DNA of 64,000 nt from Meghimatium bilineatum (GCA_034231615.1 CM067298.1:5945799-6009798); one strand, 5' to 3'; positions 20,000 to 30,709 are shown, counted from the stretch's first letter. Notes: generated by a model not told the origin, from the letters alone. Program-made: numbers and translations.

Positions 20000-20290
20000 A
20001 GGCCCCTACATAGGGAATTGAAAATTCAGCTCTTGTCTAATGGCGACTGTCTTGGCATCTGTGATCTTGAAGCAAAGACTGTCTGCTCTCTTATTACCCA
20101 GAGCTCCAGCATGATGAAGGTAAATTATCGGCCTAAGTACTTGCAGTTGTGAAACCCAAATATACATAGACATAGACCTATACTCCAACAACGCATGTCT
20201 CATCTATCCGTTCTGAATCTCGTGGATTATTGTTTCAGAACCCTACACAACAGGCCTAAGGGCCACGACCATTACTGTTTCAGAGACCCA
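20000..20290 (-). pseudogene. RNase H C-terminal relic of a LINE
   Basis: The minus frame 20006-20203 contains YLHHAGALGNKRADSL, matching the final RNase H motif H...GN(E/K)(R)AD of LINE-C-like elements, then FKITDAKTVAIRQELNF. Flanking domains are lost. Confidence 0.6.
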
Positions 20291-20359
20291 TTTTAGAGTT
20301 GCAATAAATGCCTCGATTTACATTCTCATTCCTGTTTCACACCTTTTTAAATGCAGTCT

Positions 20360-20523
20360 TCTACTTCTTCTTCAGCGTTCATTCTCAAACTCCCGCTGGA
20401 TCTCCCTTATAGCAGGACCATGGTCCTACTAGATTTCCAGCAGGATATAATCCAGAGAATGGAAATGCGTTGTATTGCCGTTTTATTTGCGACAATGGCC
20501 CGACACATCCGCCTTCGGTTGAA
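20360..20523 (-). mobile_element. D element, copy 2
   Basis: Same ends as 14946-15105, with an 11-bp TSD, aaatgc(a/t)gtct (one mismatch), at 20349-20359 and 20524-20534. The (GAA)n tail lies at the left because it is on the minus strand. Confidence 0.9.
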
Positions 20524-20534
20524 AAATGCTGTCT

Positions 20535-20804
20535 AAATTAAACGGATTTTCTTCAAAGGCATAACGTCTTGTCTATGTCTTGCAACGTTGGATGGGCGTC
20601 AGAAGAAGTAATGCTGTTCCATCTATGTTCTTTCAGCGCCAAACACTGCATAGGACAGAAAGCAAATCTCTCAAGTTCGAGCGATGTGATGATACTGTGT
20701 GTAATTCGTGTATGTTGTTGAGACCCATAGTCATACACTCTTTGATGGTTTTTCTGCGAATAGTCTCTTGCTCTTTTTCTGTGCGCATAGCTTTTGAATA
20801 AGAA
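20535..20804. other. No recognised gene
   Basis: Minus-strand frames (20553-20738 and 20633-20863) overlap one another and have no identifiable domain. The sequence is richer in codon-like structure than its surroundings, but I cannot support a gene. Confidence 0.35.
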
Positions 20805-20806
20805 TA

Positions 20807-21017
20807 CAGTGAAATCCCTCTATAGCGTATGCGTTTATAACAACTTGTTCTATTTAACAACACTAAAAATTCAGTTATTTTTATTCTTTATAAGCATATG
20901 CATATATTGATTACACTATAGGGGCCTATAGACCTATAGCAATTTTCTGTTATTAGGCCTATATAGGCCTAAATATGTGGTCGGTCCTGACCACTTTGCT
21001 ATAAGGAAATTTGACTG
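20807..21017. mobile_element. pogo/Tigger-like MITE with TA TSD
   Basis: Terminal inverted repeats cagtgaaatccctctatagc (left) and gctataaggaaatttgactg (right) are flanked by TA dinucleotides at 20805-20806 and 21018-21019. CAGT-starting ends with 'TATAGC' and TA target sites are characteristic of pogo/Tigger members of the Tc1/mariner superfamily. The 211-bp body is non-coding. Confidence 0.88.
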
Positions 21018-21019
21018 TA

Positions 21020-21877
21020 TATAGGGCCTATGCCTACTACAAGCATCATCTAAATGAGGAGTGGGCAAAATATTACTCGCAGACTAAATCAGGCCCTTCA
21101 AATTATTTTCACAGACTGTTGGCTTCCTTTAAAATTTTAATCAAAGACCTAATAAACAGAGTGTGTTGGTCACATCCCACACACTATGCTCAATCTTACC
21201 AGCCCTCCGAAACAGGTTGCTCATGTCTGATCTAGATAACGTGGGCATAGGCATATGTTCTCCTGAATAATACCCATATGAACTAGTAAAAATGCTAGCT
21301 AGAAAACGGTGAAGAAACTAGAGAGGGGCGACCAAGATGGAAGAGCTAACAGCAATATCAAGGAAAGCTGTGACCAAAATGAAGAAAGTTTATGCATAGA
21401 AGAAAGGAGCAAGCCATGGCGCCAAAATATTAATAAAACGTTAATAATTACAGCTTACCACTGCTAGACGAATCCAAACCTGTTTTTGGTACCGTTGGTG
21501 CAGAACCTATATAGAACAAATAGAATATAGTTTATATGAAATAATGTTTTCATTGTTGCCAAGTTTAAGTCTCCGTGTATCACATTCACTATAATCTTTT
21601 AAAATTGATCACGTGGACAATGAAAGTAATTTGAAAGCAGATGGCAACGCTCAAGCCTACAGATTGGGGAGTTGGGGTGTTTACAGACCTCACCACTGGA
21701 AATCTGTAAATGACTCTCAGTATTAGGAATTCTGTCAAAACAGGATTGACCCACCACACTTTTTTTCAATTTCCAAGAAAAGATCACTAACATGTCATTA
21801 AAATTATGAACTTGCGCACACAAGTTTGTGTTAATGACTTTTTTAAGGTAACCCCTGCCTCCCAACCCTTGCTGAAG
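21020..21877. other. No gene seen
   Basis: No convincing ORF. A stretch at 21300-21440 vaguely resembles an RTE 3' region but is too degraded to call. Confidence 0.4.
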
Positions 21878-21885
21878 ACCTAGAC

Positions 21886-22068
21886 CAGTGGTTCTCAACC
21901 TTCCTAATGCTACAACCCTTTAATACAGTTCCTCATGTTGTGGTGACCCCAACCATAAATTTATTTTCGTTGCTACTTTATATGTGTTTTCCGATGGTTT
22001 AGGCGACCCTTGTGAGAGGGTCGTTTGACCACCTAAAAGGGTCGCGACCCACAGGTTGAGAGCCCCTG
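21886..22068. mobile_element. SPIN-like hAT non-autonomous element (MITE)
   Basis: The 183-bp element starts cagtggttctcaaccttcct and ends ggttgagagcccctg, with inverted termini. Its 8-bp TSDs are acctagac (21878-21885) and acctaggc (22069-22076), one mismatch. The left ~95 bp (attcctcatgttgtggtgac region) and right ~85 bp (tgtgttttccgatggttta, gggtcgcgacccacaggttg) agree, from memory, with the two ends of SPIN ('Space Invader') hAT transposons, with the coding middle deleted. SPIN is known for near-identical copies across distant animal lineages. No transposase is present here. A search against SPIN consensus sequences would settle the identity. Confidence 0.85.
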
Positions 22069-22076
22069 ACCTAGGC

Positions 22077-22450
22077 CTATACTACCCTGGTAACGTTAGA
22101 CCTATATGCAGACGTCCATCTTTTACATAAGTCATTTCCCCTATCTCGTGGAAAGGAGTTTTAGCACGTTGACAATCCTCTTTCGGTAAACAGAAAACGA
22201 ATGTAAATCATTGGACGTGACGACTTAAAACTATACCTCACTCATGTGAAGAAAATATTCAGTAATTGCTTATCAGAGCATTAGGTTCATCCTTTTCATT
22301 AACAATTTTGTGTAATAATTTTACTAAGTTCGGATTTGTTTCGTTTCAAATATTATTTGCATTGTGTGTATTCTCAATAAAGATATGAATAACAATTGTA
22401 CATACTCTTCTTTTTTTTACAATTATTCACTCTACAAAAAAACCTTATTT
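22077..22450. other. No gene seen
   Basis: AT-rich spacer. Confidence 0.45.
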
Positions 22451-22454
22451 GACA

Positions 22455-22618
22455 ACATTATTGGCATATAGTCAAGCAAGTCTTCAACACCTCATAAACT
22501 CCATTAAAGAACATAGTGAGAAACAAAACCTTTTTCTGAATGGAAACAAGACCAAGTTTATGACAAGCGACAAAACCACTAGCAAGTTCTCAATCAGTAT
22601 CGACAACAGCGAACTATA
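22455..22618 (+). pseudogene. Reverse transcriptase fragment (RTE-J)
   Basis: Open frame LAYSQASLQHLINSIKEHSE followed by LFLNGNKTKFMTSDKT and SISIDNSEL before a stop. This is the RT palm/thumb stretch just after the catalytic box (the 'KTKFM' motif). It ends where the minus-strand RTE-L copy begins. Confidence 0.75.
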
Positions 22619-22621
22619 AAA

Positions 22622-25345
22622 TCTATTGTCTATCCCCAGGTGAATGATTGTTGATCGCATTCACTCTTGCCGTTAAGCGTATGGGTGGTATCTTAAGCTG
22701 TCGTTTCAAGGCCAGATGTGTCGCCGAGGTTGTATTTAGTCCATATGTGTTCAAGATCTTAATGTTTTCTATCCACCGTTTTCTTGGTCTACCTTTGGCT
22801 TTATGCACCGATATTCTTGTATTATATGCTCTTATTGGTATTTGGTTTGGCTTCATTCTCATAAGGTGACTGAACATTTTACTTGTTGCGTCTCAATATG
22901 TTCGATACATGATATTATACCAACTCTTTTCCTAATTTCTTCATTTCTTATTTTATCTAGTTTGGTAACCATTGCAGCTTTCCTCAGACACTTCATTTCA
23001 CATGTGATGATTTTTCTTTGCTGCGAAGCTGTTAAAGACCATGTTTGACATTGGTAGCACAGTGTTGGTATAAAAATTATAGATATTATTTGTTTTTTAA
23101 TTTCCATCTTGATCTTTGGATGAAGAAGTAATGGTGAAAGTTGGTAAGTCACTGTGTTTGCTTTCTGGCACCTTGTTTCTATTTCTCTGTCTAGTCTTCC
23201 ATCTTCGGAAAAAAATGCTGCCTAGATATTTAAATTCTTTGGCTTGTTTCACTTTGGTGTTATCTATTGTTATATTCATTGGTGTTGAAGACTTGCTAAT
23301 TTTCATAACTTCTGTTTTTGTACATTAATTTTCATGTTGTACTTCTGACATGCTAACAACAATGCATTGATGTGCTTTTGCAAAGTTTCCTCATCTTTGT
23401 ATATTAAACTTTGATCATCAGCAAATAATAATTCATTGATTTCATTATTAAGTTCTTCATCAGGTTTATTTGCAATATTTTCATCTTTGTTGATATGAGC
23501 TTCTTTTATTATTCTGTCCATGTATATGTTGAAAAGTAGGGGTGAAAGTACGCATCCTTGTCTTACTCCAGATCTTGTTTCAAAAGGTTCAGTCATTACA
23601 TCTGTTGTTCTTACTGAGCTTTGGCATTTTTGATATATTGCTTTTATGTTATCTAACCGTTGTCCTCTGATGTTATACATTTCTAAGGTTTCCCATAGAA
23701 TGTGTCTATCTACTCTGTCGAATGCCTTTTCCTGGTCTACAAATACTGTGTTTAAATCTTGATTGTATTCGATGTTTTACTCAGTTGTCTCAGTGTGAAA
23801 AGTGCGTCTGTACAGCTTGCTCCCCTTCTGAAGCCAAACTGAGAGGGGCTCAACTGTGGCTCGGCAATGTATCGCATTCTTTGTTCTATTATTTTTGCGC
23901 AGATTTTACCTGTGTGACTTAACAAGGAGATGCCTCTATATGATTCACACTCTCTCTTGCTACCTTTGTTTTTCTATAATTGTAGAATTACTGATTTTTG
24001 CCAGTCATCTGGTACTGTACTTTTCTTTCTGACCAGGCTATTGTGAATAGTCTGGCTAACCATTGGACTCCAGTATTTCTACACGCTTTTATTGCTTCGC
24101 TTGGTATACCGTCCTCTCCTGGTGATTTATTACTTGGGCTATGTTTTAAGGCTTCTTCTATTTCTTGATTTAGTATAATTGGTTCTGTGGCTTCTATATC
24201 TTTTTGAGCGTTGGTGGGTCTATATTCTGTTGTTATTGTTGGGTTGTATAATTCCTGGAAGTATTTTTTTCCATCTTGCTTTCCTATTCATTCTTTTCAC
24301 TAATGGTTTGCCATTTTTATCATTGATGATTGTTATGGGATTATAGCTCTCTTTTCTAACTCGCATAGATTTAATACTTTTGAAAAATTCTCTTGGGTTT
24401 GTTTTACATATGTCAGTTAAATGTTCTCCATACATGTTCCATGAATTAACTTTTGCTTCTTTTATTACAATCTTGACATTCTTTCTAGCAAGTCGATATT
24501 GTTGATAGTCGTCACGATGATGTTTGGATTTCAACCATTTCTGGAAACATTGTTTTTTCTGTTGTATGACTTTTTGTATCTCTACGCTCCACCATGATGT
24601 TTTCTTGTCTTTCTTGGGATGTCTTGTGCCGCATATGTTTTGTAGTTGTTTTAACATTGCATTTTTGAAATATCCCATTCTTTTTGGATGTTAGCAGTTT
24701 CTTTTGGTAGGCTATGAAAAATGTGAGTTATTTCCTTGCACAGTTCATCACTTTTATCGGTGTCCTCCAGTGCTTTCAACTTTAGAACTTTTTCCTGCCA
24801 TTGTCTTGATTCTTTTCTTTGTGTTGTTCTTGTTTGTTCTCTTTTCTCGGTGAGTATAACAGGTCTGTGATCTGTATTAATGTCTATATTTGAGAAAGCT
24901 CTTGCATCAGTGATGTGTCTCTTTTGTCTTTGTCTAACGAGAATGAAATCAATTTGTGATGATTGTTGTAAATTGTCCCATTTATACCATGTTTGTATGT
25001 GGCTTCGTCTGTGTTGGTAAAAATAATTTGTTATTATAAGTCCATGTTCTAGGCATATATTGACTAGTTTGTCTCCGTTATTATTTCATTCTGTTGTTAT
25101 GTCCCAAAAATTGCCTAAACAGTGTTCACGCCAAGCTCTTTTCTTGCCTATTCTCCCAATGAAATCACCCATGATGTATAACTCATCTGTATTGTTAATC
25201 TTGTTTAGCACATCTGATAGGCTTTCGAAATATTCAGTATTTTCTTCTATTTTGTCGTTGCACGGTGCGTATACTTGGATCAGTATAGTTGTTCTTTCCT
25301 CTTCTATTAGTTGTATCCGTATTATTATAAAGTGACCAGTTTTTA
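22622..25345 (-). pseudogene. RTE-L retrotransposon, long 5'-truncated copy
   Basis: Reading leftward from 25345 the decayed ORF gives the C-terminal half of an APE-like endonuclease (LYIMGDFIGRIG, QIDFILVRQRQKRH, NTDHRPVILT). It continues with a linker (frame 24220-24678, KKTSWWSVEIQKVIQQKKQC), then RT (frame 23303-23680 with RSGVRQGCVLSPLLFNIYMD and the catalytic LLFADDQSL). The thumb follows (CYQCQTWSLTASQQRKIITC) and the C-terminus (RAYNTRISVHKAKGRPRKRW ... DRQ stop at about 22623). Several frameshifts and stops separate the blocks, so it is dead. It is the most complete RTE copy here (about 2.7 kb); the N-terminal endonuclease is missing. Confidence 0.88.
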
Positions 25346-25383
25346 ATACATTGGTTCTCTTTTTTTTTTAATATATATATTTT

Positions 25384-26200
25384 CATTACCCATGTGATTT
25401 GTTATCCACTCTTGCTGTTCAGCGCTGGGGTGATTGGAGCTCGAGCATATGTTCCAAGACCAGATGTGTGGCCTCGGCTGGGCTATGACCGTGTTTGTTC
25501 AAGATGTCCCTGATGTTTTCTATCCATCTTTTTCCGTGTTCTTCCTCTGGCTTATCACATTGGACCCTTATCACATTTTGTTATATGCCTGTATGGGCAA
25601 CTTGTCGTGATGTATTTTCATAATGTGACCAAACCACATGATCTGCTGTCTTTCGATGAAATATGTTCAATGTTTTATACCCATTCTTTCCCCTATGTCT
25701 TCATTTCGTAATCTATCAAGCCTGGTGATCCCTACACCTTTCCTCAAGCATTTCATCGCACGTGTCACTATCTTTCTGTAATGTGAAGATGAGAGAGACC
25801 AGGTTTGGCACTGGTAACACAGTGTTGGTAGGAATATACTGTAAATCATTTGTCTTTTAACTTCCATCTCGATCTTGGGATGAAGAAGTAGTGGTGACAG
25901 TTGGTATGTTGCTGCATTTGCTTTTTGACATCTCGTCTCTATCTATCAAGGCTTCCATTTATGTGAAAATACTACAGAGATATTTGAACTCTGTTACTTG
26001 TTTTACTCCTATGTTTTCTATCTGTATATTTAGTGGACTCGGTGTTCTGCATATTTTCATAGTTTCTGTCTTTTGTGTATTTATCTTCATGTTGCATTTT
26101 CTACATGTTGCAGATAGTTGTGACATGATTTTGTAGTTGCTCTTCGTTTTCGTATATTAGGCGCTGGTCGTCTGCGAAAAGCAGTTCATTGTTTAATTCT
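25384..26200 (-). pseudogene. RTE-L retrotransposon, second copy (RT end and C-terminus)
   Basis: Minus frame 25667-25867 (FLPTLCYQCQTWSLSSSHYR, RAMKCLRKGVGITRLDRLRN) and the upstream 'INELLFADDQRLIYENEEQL' at about 26130-26200 match the first copy. Its 3' end abuts the 5' truncation of that copy, with a T/A-rich stretch between, so the two lie head to tail. Confidence 0.82.
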
Positions 26201-26204
26201 CTTA

Positions 26205-26575
26205 TCAACAGTAATGTGGATTGTTGTGAAGAAATCAGAAGGAGATTCGTTATCGTGTCAAAGAAGCTGAAACAAATTACATGTAAACGAAAACTGGCTA
26301 AACAGCATAGTTCTTTTCACAAAACAAACTAGAATATTGTGGCCATATCAAACTTTATGACGGCCTATATGGAGCCATATGGAGGCGATGATGCCAGGGT
26401 GACGAACAAGAGTCAGACCAAGAAGAATTGATGGACCCAAGACATCAAAGACCACCTGAACATGACAATAACAGAAGCAGGAACACTGGCTCAAGATAGA
26501 CAGAAGTTTTGAAAAGCACGTAATGACTGCTACATCCTGTTCAGGATAGGCTACATGATGATGATGAGTACAAAT
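26205..26575 (+). pseudogene. RTE LINE 3' relic with (ATG)n tail
   Basis: Broken frames: LEYCGHIKLYDGLYGAI; GRRTRVRPRRIDGPK; TITEAGTLAQDRQKF-like; VMTATSCSG. It ends 'gctacatgatgatgatgag'. The last 40 bp (tcctgttcaggataggctac) resemble the end of SINE-4. Confidence 0.75.
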
Positions 26576-26638
26576 ATGCATGCAAGTTGAAAAAACTAAA
26601 TTGCACAACCTTGGGTCTATTTTACTTCTTTGTCTTCA

Positions 26639-26828
26639 CTACTTTTCAACAAATTTGTTACTTCTCGGTAGCTCATGTTTGATTTGATCATAATTGTTTT
26701 TTCCTGATTGCGTATCTTCTACCATTCTTTTAAAAACGCCTCCGTCTTTCTTGGCTCGTGCAAGGATTGGTATAACTGTTACTTTTTTGTTTCTCTGATC
26801 AAGTAAGTTTGCCGTAGTGTTTCACAGT
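26639..26828 (-). CDS. Unrecognised 61-codon open segment (possible exon or ORF relic)
   Basis: The minus strand is open from about 26828 to TAG at 26639-26641 and reads NTTANLLDQRNKKVTVIPIL, then ARAKKDGGVFKRMVEDTQSG and a Lys/Asn-rich end. Composition is protein-like (mixed hydrophobic and charged residues, no low complexity) and unlike the surrounding spacer. A splice acceptor-like 'cttgatcag' lies just inside. I do not recognise the family; it could be a host terminal exon or a fragment of a LINE. The 26-bp minisatellite abuts its upstream end. Confidence 0.3.
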
Positions 26829-26952
26829 AAGAGGGTAAAAATAAGTTTCACAGTAAGAGGGTAAAAATAAGTTTCACAGTAAGAGGGTAAAAATAAGTTT
26901 CACAGTAAGAGGGTAAAAATAAGTTTCACAGTAAGAGGGTAAAAATAAGTTT
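26818..26952. repeat. 26-bp minisatellite (5 copies)
   Basis: Perfect units of gtttcacagtaagagggtaa + aaataa. Confidence 0.95.
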
Positions 26953-27039
26953 CTTGTGCATTCGATACTTTTCTTTTTAATTTCCAGATCTAATGTGTCG
27001 GAAACATTCGACATTCTGATAAGGACAAATACTTGACTC

Positions 27040-27465
27040 AATGCAATCAGGTTAATTCTTTATAAAGATGTTTAAATTTAGGGGTAAATTGATGGTACCT
27101 TCACGCAGGTTAATTCTTTATAAAGATGTTTAAATTGAGGGGTAAATTGATGGTACCTTCAAGCAGGTTAATTCTTTATAAAGATGTTTAAATTGAGGGG
27201 TAAATTGATGGTACCTTCACGCAGGTTAATTCTTTATAAAGATGTTTAAATTGAGGGGTAAATTGATGGTACCTTCACGCAGGTTAATTCTTTATAAAGA
27301 TGTTTAAATTGAGGGGTAAATTGATGGTACCTTCACGCAGGTTAATTCTTTATAAAGATGTTTAAATTGAGGGGTAAATTGATGGTACCTTCACGCAGGT
27401 TAATTCTTTATAATGATGTGTGAATTGAAGGGTACATTGATGGTACTTTTACGCAATTTTTTTGG
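27040..27465. repeat. 58-bp minisatellite (about 7 copies)
   Basis: Units start 'caggttaattctttataaag' and end 'gatggtaccttcacg'. The middle copies are nearly identical and the edges diverge, as expected of unequal exchange. Confidence 0.95.
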
Positions 27466-27635
27466 TAGCATATTCTATTCATAATGTAGCCTCAACCCAG
27501 TCTTTTTAGTTGTAGTTATTTCTTGACATAATTTACGTTCAGTAGTTTGCCATATTTCTTAAATTTCCTGATGCACAATTGCCTACTGTGAAATTCGAAC
27601 CCGGAACCTTTGCGCTATATTGTTCTCAAGTTAGT
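27460..27635 (-). mobile_element. SINE-4 (tRNA-derived), diverged copy
   Basis: The reverse complement contains a clear B box (ggttccgggttcgaatttca), then 'ggcaattgtgcatcagg', 'atggcaaactactgaa' and an end 'gaatagaatatgctacc', in the same order as 47445-47645 (+) and 62790-62960 (-). It is not a tRNA gene, since no cloverleaf can be closed. Confidence 0.78.
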
Positions 27636-27652
27636 TGATAAGTAATATTAAC

Positions 27653-27656
<4 letters not shown>

Positions 27657-27717
<61 letters not shown>
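27657..27717. repeat. (AT)n microsatellite
   Basis: About 30 TA/AT dinucleotides. Confidence 0.97.
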
Positions 27718-27718
<1 letters not shown>

Positions 27719-27719
27719 T

Positions 27720-28270
27720 TTTAAAGCAATGTCTGCAAAAACTAACTAGTGAAATCGTTAAAATATGTTTCATTCAACAGATTCAGTTGCAAACTGTCTT
27801 GAAATACAATCGAACACAATACAATAATTGCAGAAAACTGCAGTAATATCAGTTTCACTGATCAAATATTGAAGACATACCTTGTTCTATTGAGCTGACT
27901 ACTAACAACAGAAGCAGAAACGGCAGAAGCACAATTTGGCTTTGCCGAGACATGGTTACACGGAGTACGTGAGACACCCAATAGAGCAAGTTTTTGACTT
28001 TTATATGTAGTCTTCCCCACTATCTACCCACACCCGTCACGGTTAATATTACTACCCATCCATTTTCCTTCCATTCATTTTGTCAGATTTCTTTACTAGC
28101 TTTCTGGCAATGTTCTGTGCTTACATTTTGTCAAGCTGTTTTACGTTTTTGTTTTTAAATTTAATGGGCACTTAATATTTCACCAACTGCACTCAAATTG
28201 AGCGAGATAACAGTGGTTCTCACAATGCTGAGGTGGGCTTGCATACATAAGGAAAGGGCATTTTCCGAGC
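27720..28270. other. No gene seen
   Basis: No features supported. Confidence 0.45.
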
Positions 28271-28274
28271 AATA

Positions 28275-29460
28275 TCAGAAAATTAAAATGTGATATGCCC
28301 GTGCATATCTCAGAGTGAGTTCTGACATAGAACACCCACTATACAGTAAGATCTCTCGTGTGAAAGGAAGAGGCTCAAGAGAGGGAAATCGTGGATGGGT
28401 CGTGCCGAGGATACCGTTAACCAAATTTGCGCCCCAAAGGCGTAACTCCTGGCCAGGAATGGATACTTATTTATGTGGTTTCCAAGAGGCGATCAAGACC
28501 GTCATTACACTCAATAGAGAGTGCATAGAACACAGCGCTGTGAACGTGGATGCTGAGGTCAAGGAATAATTTGCGAACATGCTCACGACACAGATGTTGT
28601 GATTTACGTGAACGGGTCGGTCATCCGTCACCACCGATGCGCATTTGCTTTTATTGCCAGATCACACGGAAGAACAGTGCACGAAGTCAGTGGAGCCTTT
28701 ACGGCAACAACAAGTAGTCTCGCAATGGAAGTATTTGTCATAACGCAGGCACTTTACTGGCTGGAATCGCAATCTTATTCCCATGCATGATGTGATGATG
28801 TTTGTCCGTCGTGATCGACGATGACCAAAAACTCAACCATAATAATAATAACAATAAATAATAAAAATAATAAAAGTTAATAGTGCGTTTGTAAGTGACT
28901 AGCAAGTCCAATGCGCGCACAAAATGTTCTTTTACAGTATTGACAACAATAGAAGGTATCTGTGTGATGTTCAGATGATTTCCATGCAGGCATACTAAAT
29001 GACTCAGTTAATATAATTCAGAAAGTTAAAACAGGTCATGTACGTAGGGGATGTGTGAAGTCATTGTAGAGAGCTAGAATGCGGCCATCACTACGGAAAC
29101 GAACCCTTATCTTTGTACCTGAATACGTGGGCGTGGAAAGAAACGAACTAGTCGACCAATTAGCTAAAATGCCACCATAACAGATGGTCAGCCTATGGAC
29201 CGAACAGACATAGTCATTGCTCTTCGTGAGTCCGTACGATCAGAGGATTTTGAGATGAATGAGCATGAGTCAATATCGAGAATGCGTGAATTGGGAGTGA
29301 AGATCGGCATGACCCGTAGAGAACATCTGACAATAATTTTAAAAATAGCAGTGAACCAGCATAGAACCAGAACCATCAGTAGAATACCCTGAGAGATTTA
29401 CTGAAGCGGAGATCTGAGTACATATGTACATGTCCGTGTGCGAGAACATCAATAAATTAA
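28275..29460 (+). pseudogene. LINE-C retrotransposon relic: post-RT, RNase H and C-terminus
   Basis: Frames in order: SSDIEHPLYSKISRVKGRGS and AVNVDAEVKE (28315-28569), then the RNase H start VIYVNGSVIRHHRCAFAF with TSSLAMEVFVITQALYWLES (28599-28790). After a nested insertion come LNDSVNIIQKVKTGHVRRG, LIFVPEYVGVERNELVDQLA, then ALRESVRSEDFEMNEHESIS (29195-29392) and LLKRRSEYICTC. The order equals the minus-strand copy at 43682-45590. The first catalytic Asp has become Asn (YVNGS for YTDGS) and His of the last motif has become Glu (VPEYVG), in addition to stops. It is long dead. Confidence 0.85.
28788..28981 (-). mobile_element. C2H2-LINE 3' fragment nested in LINE-C
   Basis: On the minus strand it reads FYCCQYCKRTFCARIGLASH then LQTHY and stop, the C-terminal finger of the C2H2 LINE family, then about 110 bp of 3' UTR with (TTA)-rich sequence and a 'catcatcacatca' tail. 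It is flanked by ccatgca at 28781-28787 and 28982-28988 (about 10 bp if one mismatch is allowed). Removing it restores continuity of the host LINE-C frame between SYSHA and ILNDS. The whole copy is only 194 bp. Confidence 0.9.
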
Positions 29461-30165
29461 TACCTATTAAACAAGGAAAGGCGTACCTCAACAAAAACAA
29501 AGATGTCTCACTAATTTCACCACCAAATAAACAAAGCATCTTGAAATGAAGGATAATTATGTAAACCTCATGATCAAACAGCTTTACAATTAATGCACAG
29601 ACTATCAGACTATAGGGTGTGGGTACGAAAAAATACATATAACAGTAAGCACTATATAAGTCAGTTTCATTCTTGAGGTTTATTTCAAGAAAATACAAGA
29701 CAAACAGTGAACACGCAATAAAAACAGTTTAAATAAAAGAGATATTACAAAAGGTAGTTATGAATGTAATTCTCTTTTGGAGAGGCGCGGCTCTTTCAAC
29801 CAGCGAACAACACAGTCCAGTTAGGTTGTATGAGGGCGCACTATCATAAAATATTAGAGGTAACAAAGACCCCAAGTTTTGTACACTTTTAAGTGAGTCT
29901 TTCCCTTTACGTGTAGACTAAGTGTTAAAACAAAAACATTAGGCGGCAGACATTTAATTAATAGCAGAGATCTCCAAGGTAACAATGGCGTACTCATACA
30001 CAATTATTGTCATAGAGACACACGTTAAAACAGTACGAGGAGTTTGAACTAAATAAAACAACTATGCCTGAAAACAAAAGAAACGACAATGCAATAAAGG
30101 CCGGATGTATACGAAATGATATGCAGACATATCAGTGTCAGTTTAAATCGGATTTCCTCAAAACA
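29461..30165. other. No gene seen
   Basis: The minus frame 29339-29698 is long (119 codons) but hydrophobic, AT-driven and overlaps the LINE-C relic. I do not call it. Confidence 0.45.
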
Positions 30166-30169
30166 ACTG

Positions 30170-30625
30170 CAAACTGCAGGAGTACAGTGTCAAGAAATAT
30201 TATATGGATGTTCTGTGAAGCATGGACACTAAATAAAACAGTGGCCAAGAGAATAACATCATTGAATTAAAGTGCTATAGAAGAGTTCTGAGAACACCAT
30301 GGACAGCAAGGAAAACAAACCAGGGAGTATTACGAACAATTAACGCACAGAAAGGCTGGCTTCTGAATACCATATTAAAGAAAAGGATAGTGTTTTTTTC
30401 GGTCACATTAAGAGACACGACGGCATAGAGAGATTGATACTGGAGGGGATAATGGAAGGCACAGGGGCAAAGGCCACCCAAGACGCCGTTGGACAAACGA
30501 CATTCAAGAATACATGTGCACGTCACTAAAAGAGGCAGAACAATTTGCTCAAGACCGCGGAGAATTCAGGAGATCCATAGGAAAGACTACATACTGTAAA
30601 GATATGTCACCTGATGATGCCCACA
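30170..30625 (+). pseudogene. RTE-G LINE C-terminal relic
   Basis: Broken frames read WTLNKTVAKRITSLN, KCYRRVLRTPWTARKTNQGV, RRHDGIERLILEGIMEG, GQRPPKTPLDKRHSRIHVH and FRRSIGKTTYCKDMSP, ending 'cacctgatgatgcc'. Nearly the same segment, in reverse, is at 46672-47112. Confidence 0.85.
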
Positions 30626-30709
30626 TATTCCACCTTTAAGCTTGATATCATACAACTTCCGGAGATAATAAAACACGCAGCGTCTGCTAGTGATCATCCT
30701 ATGTTCCCA

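Noticed and set aside
20553..20863. Overlapping 60-76-codon frames on both strands
   Set aside because: No domain; several phases are equally open, so coding cannot be supported.
21300..21440. Possible RTE 3' relic (RGDQDGRANS-like)
   Set aside because: Too short and degraded; no consistent frame or tail.
26818..27465. CRISPR-like regular repeats
   Set aside because: The repeats are contiguous, without unique spacers, and there are no cas genes; the genome is eukaryotic. The same applies to all other arrays in the window.
27580..27625. tRNA gene (clear B box ggttcgaat)
   Set aside because: No acceptor or anticodon stem can be closed. The body matches SINE-4 copies elsewhere. The same reasoning applies to the B-box-like sites at 37.7, 38.45, 41.6, 47.5 and 53.0 kb.
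29339..29698. 119-codon minus-strand ORF
   Set aside because: Overlaps the LINE-C relic in antisense and is hydrophobic and AT-driven, without family features.
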